Part shown: positions 41,001 through 53,000 of the stretch, in pieces
How the letters are laid out: each line of letters opens with the position of its first letter
Position numbering within the stretch: the stretch's first letter is position 1
Origin: Glandiceps talaboti
Taxonomy: Eukaryota; Hemichordata; Enteropneusta; Spengelidae
DNA: 64,000 nt
Assembly (NCBI RefSeq): GCF_964340395.1
Contig: NC_135563.1
Span: 18,588,151-18,652,150, forward strand
Reading direction: 5' to 3'
Program-made: the position numbers and the translations under genes
Notes under the pieces: generated by a model
Told to the model about the DNA's origin: nothing
The model's database searches: none
The model's input: only the letters and a program-made list of their open reading frames with translations

Positions 41001-44000
41001 TCATAGTGAGAAAAATAGCCTGAGGGGTCTAGCATATATTTTATGGACAAAGGTGATCCACTGTCTATGCTAGAAGTTTCAGTTTTTACCGGTAAAAATG
41101 GGTTGGGGTCACATCCTTCCAAGAGTAATTGAAGGTTAGATAAGGAAGCACCTCTAAAGCAAACAACAAAGACTGCTACACAACTAACTTCTTAGTTGTC
41201 TGTGATTAGTTCAACATTTTGAGAAAACAAATGAAATGCAAGGCCACTCCACAGTAGAATGCTTACTGTTCACACGTTTTGGACAATGACATGTTACCAT
41301 AAAATTACCATCTTCACTTGAAAATCAACCATTATATGTGGAGTCTGGAAATTGAGTAGCAAATTATCTTTGGTCAGCATAGATGTATCTTTGAGTAATT
41401 AATTACTCCAAGGATGGATGTAAAATTTTTATTGACAATAACATTCACAACAACAGAAATCAACTTTCCAAAATGATAGAGCTACACTTACCACAATCTC
41501 GGAACTTTCACTTCCACTCTGTATCAAAGTGACATTTCCACTAGGGCAAGTTTTCCTTCTTTCCATTGACGTGCCATACGATGGTAACATTGCCATCTAA
41601 GCATTTGAAGACTAGAACATGACGCGATGGTTTTCGATCAAGCACTAGTATGCTGCTTTTGCAGATTATGACATGTAGACTGTGATAATCTCAGGATATT
41701 TTATCATGATTGCGTAACACTGTCAGGTCGTTAAATCATATTTGGAAAATGCTCAATTGCATACTATTTACATATTTTGTATTAAGTTGGCCATGTTTTA
41801 TACCCAATGACAGTGTGCTAATTATTTCCAAATGTAGCATTCATGCCATTTGTTAACAAAGCATTCAGCACAGAGTGTTTCTTGTGACAAAATGCAAATT
41901 TTTTTTTAATTGATTTGAAAACAACATTTAGGGAATTCTGGTAACTATAGCCATAAAATATACTTTTCAGCCCTATACACATATCTGAGTAAGAAAAAAT
42001 TTCAATGGTGCACCCATGAAATATTAAATATGTCAGAAATGACGTGACTTGCTTCACTTACAGATACATTTATATGATCATGCAAGAGAGACAACATCTA
42101 CTGGCCAAGACAACTTGAGGTAGAAAGGGGTATGGTTTGTGACACACAGATCGAACCACAGACATGCAGCACATGTGTTCCTTGTCTGTGACAGAACATA
42201 CTTGTATTGAAGCCAAGCTGCAAGGTGACCGTTACAATGTTGTATTATCATTGTGAGTGCAAAAGTAAAGTACATACAAACATTGCTACAATCTGAATAC
42301 AAGGGTGACTGTCACTCTTTTGTCATGTTGATAAATTTCAACAAAGAACAAAAGTTTAGGGATATCCCAGGTAGTGGGTTATACTTCCATGATTTTTCCA
42401 AGCAAATCGATAGTTATTTAGTTTACCATTCACCAACAGCTATTCAGATTGTCAGTAGATTTCAGCAAATTGCCAATATTTTTGTGATGTTGACTAAATG
42501 TTTCCTCATAGTACCAGATACATGGTCAAAATATTCATCTTTCAATTAGCCATCAGAATCAAAATAAGTCCTCTCTGTTTTAAGGACAAATGAAAATTTT
42601 TTGTCATCAAAGTGATATTCACTGGTAACAGGTAAATGTTACCACTATCACTGATCACAGGCAAACCCTTCCCTAAGTTCCGATGCAAAATGTTTAGTAG
42701 TTCTCCAACCCCAATCCTGAGAATTTATCCAGAGATATTACATATAGGACGTCACAATCACAATGTGTATAAACTCTGTACATTATTAGAAGAAACTGTC
42801 AACATTCAAATAAATTAGTTTTGTAAACATGTCTGCATGTCTGAGATACCTTTAAGATTTAAACTATTCACACAAGATGGTCCACATACGGCAAGCCGTT
42901 GTAGTTGAACATGGAGCATAAGCTTGTGGCCATCTTGAACATGGACCCATTGGCCTAGTGGCTATCTTTTAAAATGAGCTGTAAAAAATGTCAAGTCTCG
43001 AGCTTTACTGGGATATGGATTAAAAACACACAACAGTGCAGTGCCTGGCTTTGAAAGGGAGCTATTAGTTGTGTTTGAAAAGTAAAACTGCAATTAAGTA
43101 ATGAGTTTAAAATATAATGAATAAAGAGGTATGTAATGGTACACAAAGTACCTACATGTAAAACATTAAACTGAGACACAGTCCCTCCACCCACCTGGAG
43201 GGACTGGGTGTGACATGCTGAGACCATGAACTGAGTCTCAGTTTGCCAAAAATAGCCATCCATATCCGAGACCAGTCTCGGTTTTCCATGAACTTCAGTC
43301 CCAGATTAAAAAAAGTCTATCTGAGAATAGTTTCAGTTCACAAAAATTCATGATGTCACACTACATGTATACTATTGAGACTGAAAATTTACCAAAGATT
43401 GTAATGACAACAAACATTACAAGTAACATAGATGCATCCTTAATACTAGTACATCATAAGGGTCTATGAATACATCCATGCTAGAAACAAAACAAAGGCT
43501 TAGTAAACTACACATACAGATCACATGATAACTACACAAAAGAAAGAGTTGACACCATATACACAGAATAACAAAAGGTATGTATGGAAGGCAACATTGA
43601 TTACAATACAAACACAAACAAGTATCGAAATCCTAAGAACATATTAAACACTCTAACCATGGAAGTTTTTTTTTGCCATTTGAGACTGGCAAACTGAGAC
43701 TAGTCTCAGATGGTTATTTTTTTGCAACTGAGACTCTCAGTTCATGGTCTCAGTTTAACATTTTAAGTACCTTTACATACCTCGACTAAAACATGTTACA
43801 AGTAGTAAATTTTGTAACTGTGGGGACAAAATGGTAAATTGTTTAAAGGAAACCAATATATCGACCAAATACATTCATTTAGGAAAAATATATTGGGCAG
43901 TTTATTTGAGAGCTGAAAATATATTGGCCAATATATTGGCAAACTCACAAAATATTGGCCAATATTTTTGGAAGTCTCAAAATATTGGCCAATATTTTGG

Positions 44001-47000
44001 GAAGTCTCAAAATATTGGCCAATATTTTGGCAAATACCAAAAAATTGGGCAATTTTTTGGCCAAATGGCAACTTTTTACATGGGTTAATTTTGAAAATGA
44101 AAGTGTCAAATGCAAGTTTATGTCATGATTTGATATGTCTACAGTGAGCAGCATATCTATTAACCCTTTATCAATCAAAAAAAGAGACCTTTCCAAAGTG
44201 GAATAGAATTTCCGAAAGTTTCCCGGAAGCTGTTATATATATTTATCGTCAAACTACTAAAGGGTAATGTTATTTTGATGTAGGGACATGAAGTTTAGAG
44301 TAAAATCTATCTCAGAACCAAAGGAATTACGGAATTAGGTTCTTTCCAAAACTTAGTTACAATATGAGGTAAAAACAAGTGTACATAGGGTGAAACAATT
44401 GACCTACATAGCCCCCCTCCCCTCCCCCCTCCCCCAAATCTTTGAATACATGTATACATGTAGATATCAAAGACTATGGACTATTATGGGATGCTGTCCT
44501 ATTGCTCAATTCTAGCGTGGGACTTGCCCACCTTTTCGCACGCAATAATGTAAACATTAGCCGTATTATAGTATCGCATGTTTCAATTCCGACATTACTT
44601 TGTTCAATGGAATAGTTTTGTTTGTTAGAGAAATATTGATATTCCCCCCTAATTGAATTCAGGAGTCACTGGGTTAAGTATTCAGCAGAATTGCATTGGT
44701 TACCATGGCAACCACATTGTTGGCTATAATTTCAAATGTCTACAGAGGTGTCATTAGATTGAATGTAGCCCTGTTGCCCTAGAAACAGCAGGTTAATTTT
44801 GTTGGGCAGTTAATGAAACGATGATCAAGTTCTGCCCTAGCCAGTTTGTAAGGTTGGCTGTAAAAACTCTCCCGAGACAAATTTCCTTAACTGCTTCCTT
44901 TTAAAGTAAGTATTAAAGGAAATTGGGGAATCTCAGGGAATAATAAATTACGCATTCGATTTATGTCAACATGGAATGACCAAACAGTTTTAACTTAATT
45001 TGTAGTCCAGATAAAAAATGTGATGATGGATTGGTGTTCTAAAATTGGAAATCTTCTCGTAATGATTACTTTTATGTCATCGAAATGCAGAAATTTTCAC
45101 TTATCCAAACAAAAAGAGGAATGCAAGTATAGTGGAATGGCTCTTTATTAGAAGTGAAAATTTCTGTAATATGGGAATTTTCCATAATGTGATTAAAAAC
45201 AAGATGGCTGAGAACTGTTAGAATCTGTTAACACATACATTAACCTGATGGGCAGGATGACAAGTTATTGCCCTTGGCGGTCCACTCAGCTGCTTGTATG
45301 AAATGACAACTAAATTACAAGATATTTATATTCAACATGACTAAAATTCACATGCTGCTCATACACTTCTCTTCCCCTGTATAATATTTTGGAACGTCAC
45401 TGAGAAATAAAAAACGGTGTGGTTAGGATTGCTTGATAAGACTTTCAAATTTTAGAAATGAAGATGGCTTAAAAATAAAAGTTGTGTTTTCATGATACAA
45501 GCAGGATGTATTCCTTCTCTGGTTGGTTCTTGTAAATGTAGTGCCACGTCTGTCTGTCACTTTACTGCAGGTTATAAAAATCGCTATGGATATTAATTTC
45601 AGAGGATAGCAATATCATGCCTTTATATTCAAGTTTGTGCACATTTTTTCTTTGTGTACTTTATAAGTTATATTAAACTTTCACTGCAGATGCTTGATAC
45701 TTTTTTGAAATTTAAAAAAGGAACACTAACCAAAAGTAATAACTTCTGTCTTCCATGAAAATCAAATACTGCAGTATTATAACATGAATTATATTCAGAG
45801 TATAAATTTGTGTTTAGCTTTATAAAATTATTAGGTTTAAAGAAACTGTAATAGGTCTCAAGTAATTTCTAATCGTGGTATTACCATTTGTTAGTTACAA
45901 CTCCAACTACCTTATCACCAGAACTACAGATGTGTACGTACATGTATGTGAGGTCATTAGCTGTGCTTCTGTCCACACTGTGTAATGGGTTAGACTGAAT
46001 GAGATTTTTGAACACTATTAAAAATCTTCTCTTCTGTGTTGGAATGCTCGTAATTTATCTGATCCTGTAAATACCCTGGCACCATTGTGATTGTCTTTTC
46101 ACCCATTTAAAAAGTGATGGATTCAAAGTGGATTTTGTCAAAAACCAGGAAATCTTCCAGGAAATTGATCCGGTGGTATCAGTGTACATTGAGGATAACA
46201 GTCACACGTGAAGGCTTTGTGTGCCCACTTACATCATTAAGTCTATTTATCATCACATCCTTATGTTCAAAGACCTCAGCCATTTTCTTTTTCTGCTGTA
46301 TTTTTTATTATGAAAGACACTCCAAATACAGTGAATTGTAAATTGAATGTACAGTGTTATTTTTATGGAATTATAGAAATTGCTTGCCACCTGCATTTAC
46401 ATATACATAATAATAATAATAATAATTACATTCTTATCAGCACATTACGCAACAACCTCAATGCGCTATACAGCACTAAAAAAAGAAAAAGCATCACGAA
46501 GGGTTAAACTGTAAAAATGTCCGACATAAAACAGAGAGACCTTAAAAACTGTTAAAACCAAATATCCAAGATGAAATTTAAACAAAGAAGGACCTTAACA
46601 ACTTATAAAATCTCTGTACATGTTGGATGTTAACCAAACCAAATTAAAAATATAGAAATACTAACATCTGTAAATGATAAAATATACAACTGACATGTAT
46701 TTGGCACCAAAGAATAACATGAACACCTTTTGTGTCAAAGTTTTCGAAAAAACGTTACATAGAAAAAGGGAATGAACATAAAACTTGCTAAGTTTCCTGT
46801 AAAATGTACAACAATATGCCCACATTCCTAAGTACAATATGATAGCCGATGTTTTGAGAATCACTCTTCTCTCAGAGCCACTTTTTGTGTTATAGTGTAT
46901 CCATAATTTAGGGGAAAACTAGGTAAAAAATACAGGTCAATATCAAGCTTACCATTCAATAGGATAATATTGATGAAACCCCTTTGATTAGGATAAAAAC

Positions 47001-50000
47001 AGTCACAATGTATTTATAGAGAAAATCTGTTAGTGTGCACTCTCTCAGATTTCAGCAGATACATAAAGGGTATTCATTGATTTTGTTCACAAATCAATGT
47101 TTATTTTTAGTATACATTAGGGCCATTTGTGGCAAATGTTCTTGATTTTCAGTTCGTAATGCTAGTAGCAACTGGAAATAGTAATTGAGTTGTATAGGAT
47201 TTCATAGTCAGTTTTATTAAAGACACTCAAGCTGAGTTTTTATGTTTTGGAGGTATTATCTTTGTTATAGGTGAAAGGAGAATACCATTCCAGGAAAGAG
47301 AAACATTTTCATAAACTATTCTGGAGAGTCGTTTCATGATTCTATTTCACCTACAATTACTGGCAATTTCAGAGAGATATTTTAAAACTGAAGGGAATAA
47401 TTTAGCATTCTTTATAGGGTATCTTTGCTGTCAGTCATTGCATGATTTGGAGTCAGTACAAATGATATATAGTTATAGTTGCACAGTGAATATATATGAT
47501 TCTTGAGTGTTTATTCCCTTCAGTGTAAAACATATCTATGAAATCGCAAGTAATTGTAAGTGATGTAAAATCATGAAATGACTCCCAAACCCATAGTTCA
47601 TGAAAATGTCTCTATTTCCTGGAGTGGCATTGCCCGATAAACATGCCTGTTATGTTTACTATAGCATATTTTAATTTTACCATTCACATACCATCTGCTA
47701 TTGGCAGAACTCATGTTCAAGGTCAAGTAGCAAATTCTTCAATAACTTGGGGTTTATTTTACCTACATCATTCAGATATTTAGAGGTAGAAATGTAAGCT
47801 TAGTATTTTGACACACTTCTGACCTTGCACTTCATCTTCATGGTCAAATTTATATTTGTTCAAACTTGAAATTTTGTTCTGAGGGTAAAAATTCAAATTG
47901 TCTACACTAATATTATCTAAGGTAACCTTTTTGATAAGATTTGCAGGACCATATGTTAGACATCAATTGACAGCACAATATATGTTGTGGGGGTGGGGGG
48001 CTGTGTCTTTGAATGTAGAAGCCTTGTTTCTTTTCTTTTTACAGGCAAGATTAAGATCAACTACATTGTATGTTTTGGTAGACCTTCACTGCACAACATC
48101 CAGACGTGGTAAAATAGGAATATGCCATGTTTGCATTGTCAGTTATTTCCAAGGGAATGATTTATGTAATTTTAGAATTGATGGAAGGGGTTGTTTTGAA
48201 CTTTTGACAAAAGTCGATCATAAAACTGAATAAATCAAAAATCAACTCGGCTTGGAGAAACATGAGGAAGCATTCTCCCACAAGTTTTGGTGACGTCACA
48301 GAGACCCTTGACCCTTGACCCTTGACCCTATTCAGAGGTTTGCTACATATGGTTTTGATTCATAGCTTTATTTTGCTGAGATTGTATCCATCAGGCTACA
48401 TAAATCATAACGGTTCCAAGAAAGAGCCGTGTCTTAAATCGCATAAAACCTGAAATGAGATGTTTAATAATTAAACGCATCCTGTTGTAGGAAAGACGTT
48501 ATCAATTATGAAGTGGTATTTATAACACTGGAGAGGAAGAATTACAACTGTCGTATTGCTGTCATAAATTTAAATTATGTTAAATTTAAATTTCAAGGAA
48601 TTTTAGCTTTTTCATTGTTACTAATTACAAGGGATACTGGCCAACCTTTAAAAAAAATTCTAACATACACTTACTCACAATCTACAGAACTCCATTCAGA
48701 CACATACGTGAGCCAACTTGAGGCATCTCTTTTATCTAAATTTTAAATACTTACATAAAACTACTGGTATTGTTTTTATTTTGATTTGTGCCTTAAAAAG
48801 TAAGTGTGAAATATCCATAGAGTAATTACAGGTTTACACATATGTATGTTTTCTATCGCCCTGATGCCAACAGTAATATTTGGATACCAAAAATCCTGTC
48901 CACAAATTACATGTACTTATTTCCTCCATTATGATGAGACAGATGTGACAGATTTCGTGTTACCAGTACTATTGATAATTTATACACGTATCAGTGAGCA
49001 CAACATGCAATTTTTCACATGAAACAAAAATAATACAAAAATGTTCAAATCTGGTTCATCTCCCATGAAAAATTTTGGTCAATAATAGTTTCATTTTGAC
49101 TGTTTTTTTTAGTTTAAGTTTCTAAAAAGCTTTACCATGTTTGTGATGTACAAACTCGATTTTGTCATTTTTTTTGCTAAGAAAAAGTGTAGTTAATCTA
49201 AATCTTGTGAAAAGTCTCCTTTTAACAGTGTGGTTTCCAGACTGAATCAACACACAATTTTATAATATAATTTGGTGTTGTTTTTACATCACAAAATATG
49301 CTGTTGGTGTCATGGAGTTTTCCATTTCAGTTTATGTTTATAGTTAGCATAAAAATTATAGTTTGTGAAATACTGTGAAATGTCCTGTCAGATACAGAAT
49401 TCGGGTTTTTTATATACCCATACATAGTTGGCTTTGACTCCAGACTCATCATTCCCATTGTATTTCCGAATTGTGCTGATACTGATTGCAAAAGTATTTT
49501 TGTTGCAGACAGTTTGGCTGTGCTGTTTCCGAAATAACAAAGTTTCATGGTTTTTTCCCTGAGCTCTAGATTTGTAAACTATCAATTAAATTAAATGAAA
49601 CTTACTCTATCTACACACCCACACAGTACCTTACCCACATAGATTGATTACACATGATATGTTTGTGACCCTTACAGATTAAGCAGGATATGTTCGTGAG
49701 ATTGAGATTTTGATAAAAATCCATTGCGATTTACAAAGTATACAGTGACAAGCATCATAACAGTAATCAATAGGATCTTTATAATAGGCATTTCACTCCT
49801 GATTTTATTGATCTGCTAATAACGCTTTTTTTCATCCCAATTGATTTCTTGGATGATGTTTCACCTTTAAACATCTGTTTAACCTGCTGTCATTGCCAGT
49901 CGTCACATCGTAACATGAAAAAAGTATAGGGATTTCTTACAAATTGTGATACATTTTACAGTAAAATTTTAGTTCGAAGATGAAAATAAGAATCACATAT

Positions 50001-53000
50001 TATTTCAATCAACAATATTGTTGTGGTGTGCCAAAAATTTTACTGAAAACTTTTCCAATATATATATTTATAAGTGTTCCCAGTAAAAGAGATTAAAATG
50101 TATTATTTTAAAACAAACTTTCAAATAATTTTGAATAAACGCGTATAGCTGAAAAAGCAATGTCTAATGTTGAGAGATAAAAAAAGTGCGAACATTTTCT
50201 TTATTTCCCCATATCTACGTCAATGTCTTTTAAGAGATTTAGAACACTATTTAGTTTGAATTTTAAACAGATAAACAGATAGCCAATGGGAATATGAGAA
50301 CACATTTGAATCTACCAATAAGGATACTGTATTTGGTTTACAAGATAAATGAATGAACATTTCAGTCAGCTAGCCAATAAAAGAAAACATATTTGAACCT
50401 ACCAGTAAAAAGACCATATTCCGTTCAAAAGATAATTTGACTAACATTTCAGACAGTTGGCCAATTAAAATATGGGAACATATTTGAATCTACCGATAAA
50501 AAAGCTGTATTCTGTTCAAAAGATAACTTGACTAACATTTCAGACAGTTGGCCAATTAAAATATGGGAACATATTTGAACCTACCGATAAAAAAGCTGTA
50601 TTCTGTTCAAAAGATAACTTGACTAACATTTCAGACAGTTGGCCAATTAAAATATGGGAACATATTTGAACCTACCGATAAAAAAGCTGTATTCTGTTCA
50701 AAAGATAATTTGACTCACATTTCAGACTACAATATAAGACTGTTATACCGTAGCACACCTGATTTATCGAGTATCTTGTGAAATAATCTCTTTTCAGCCA
50801 TTGCGAGATTTATGTGACCCTTATCTTACCACCCTGTCATGGATGAATTAGTTTTAATCTAAGAACCCTCTGCTCTGTTAAATTAATGCTCTACTTAATA
50901 CAGATGTCACAGTGTGACGACCTCTGACCTTACAGACTAGGTCACTGGTGATTGACCTCTGACCTGCTTAGTTGAATCAATTTTGTCATGACATTAAAAT
51001 TTAGAGAGACTAGAGTTCAATGAATCACAATGTGTCCTCAAGTTTATAAATATATGTAGAATGCCTGCTACTTACAAGAGGATGCAGTTCTTGAAGAAAT
51101 TTTTGAAACTTAAGATGATTGAGGAAGAGTGTAATACAAGATGCACTAGAATTAATCATGTGTTTTATATACAGCAGCAAATCAAAATTAGTTTTATTTA
51201 GTATTTCTTACATTTAACATCGAAATTATATCGCCCCTGCCAGAATATAATACTGCTGACAAAATCAAATTTCTTTTCAAGTCTTGTTTATGTCACACCT
51301 TTATACAGCCGCTGTTCTGTGTGAATGTAATTACCAAATGATATTTTGTATGTCGTAAATTGAAAGTGATTTAAAATTTTCACTTTCGATATTTTTGTTT
51401 TCAAATTTATGCGAAATCTAACTTGGATTTAAGATTAGATTTAAATCAATTTGGGCAATAAATATGATAAATTTATGATAAATATTTTGTAAATATTTTA
51501 GATTTTGTTTTATTACAAGGCTTCTACTAATAGCAGGAAGGAAATCAAATGAATGTACGTGTGTGGTGAATTATTTAATGGCACTGAAAAATAAGGATAC
51601 AAGAAATTAATAGACATGAATGGCCAACTCATTTTTGGCAAATTTATGTTCACAGCCTAAGCAACTAACATTACTGATGGAAAATGTAAAAATTGTGAAA
51701 AATATCTGACCAAAAAATGAGCAGCAATACTGGAGTGGTAAGTGCAGCGACAGCAATCAACTGAGTACACTTGTGCAAGATTCAAAAATGCTCGGACAAA
51801 TTAACTAGATTGTACTCCTGCAAATTTATTTAGGTGACTTCAATAATTATACTGATGTACTTTGTACAAAGTGCATTTAGGAATTGTATATACAGGGCAA
51901 TTGGATAGAAAGATGATGCTCTAGCAGTAATTTCAGGGAATAAAGAAGGTCAGGCTACATCAGGAGATAAGATGAACCCCTGGCAAGGGTTTCCATGGTA
52001 ACAGCATCAGTATCCAATGATTAACTACAGTACATCAGTAGGCTGAAGATGACATTTGGTCAGTTCACTCAAAATAGAGAGATTTTACACTTCAGAATGA
52101 TTTTGTCACAGTATGCGATAACATTTCACAAATTGAATTACTTTTCTAGCAAACACACAATCTCAAGATCAAAAATGTCATTTTAGCAGAGGCTCATATT
52201 TTGATGGGAGATTTTGTACACCTGAAAGTGACTTGTCACACCAAGCTGCAATATTCAAATTAAAACTATGTTTCTTGTTAGAGAAGACACAATTTTACGG
52301 TTGAAAAATTCAGTGTAGTAGAAAGTGTTAGATTCTAAACTTGAAAGTGATTTTGGTATACCATTCCTTAAATATTAAAATTGAAGTTATTTTCTAACAC
52401 AGAATGTGAAAGTCAATGTAACAATCTACTATCAGATTGGATTGGAGAGTTTATACTTGAGAGAGATTTTATCATGCTGTGTAGTAGAATTTCAAAATAA
52501 AGTTGCATTTTTTTTAGAAGATACAATATTGAGATTGAGAAAGTCATTGTAACAGATATCGTAAGTATTTGATTAGAAAGGTGCACACTGGAGAGTAAGT
52601 GTATGGCTCCCTTTAGTACAGTTTGTAGTAGTAGGCTACATGCACCATAAAATGTACATTTCTAATAAAAAAAAGACAATTTTCAGATTGAGAAAGTCAT
52701 CACAGCTGATACTGTCTGATTTTGATGCGAGGTTTTACGCTTGAGAGTGATATTGTCACATGGCTACATGTATACATGTACGTGTATGTTACATCAAATT
52801 TCAAATTCTAGTTACACGTACATTTCTAATAGAAGATAACATTTTCAGATTAAGAAAGTCATTGTAACTGATACTGTCAGATTTGACATTCACTACATTA
52901 TCTCAATATGGAGGCCTGATGATCAAGTTATCAGTAGAGGGCCAAAGACACCTTATTGAATGCCGTCTATATCGTGAATGTCCTCTATATCGTGAATGTC

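Larger units (their letters stand above)
37517..44238. mobile_element. ~6.7-kb element with ~400-bp near-identical terminal inverted repeats
   Basis: Left arm 37517-37932 and right arm 43848-44238 are inverted copies. They share ATATAACAGCTTCCGG outer ends, and over the 250 bp from GGAAAGGTCTC inward I count only two mismatches. Each arm carries a palindromic 30-bp minisatellite. The 5.9-kb interior has minus-strand splice-like signals with three exon-like coding pieces, a (TG)n and a smaller inverted repeat. The layout is that of a DNA transposon with long TIRs inserted in an SLC5A7 intron. No transposase catalytic domain was recognised, and no clear target-site duplication was found. Confidence 0.6.

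Noticed and set aside
42253-42549. 98-codon plus-strand ORF inside the long-TIR element
   Set aside because: Opposite strand to the splice-supported pieces, no family recognised, and no splice context; probably chance.
47898-48233. 111-codon plus-strand ORF
   Set aside because: No recognisable family. It crosses a G-rich tract and a chance TTTTTACAG; a plausible acceptor alone is not enough.
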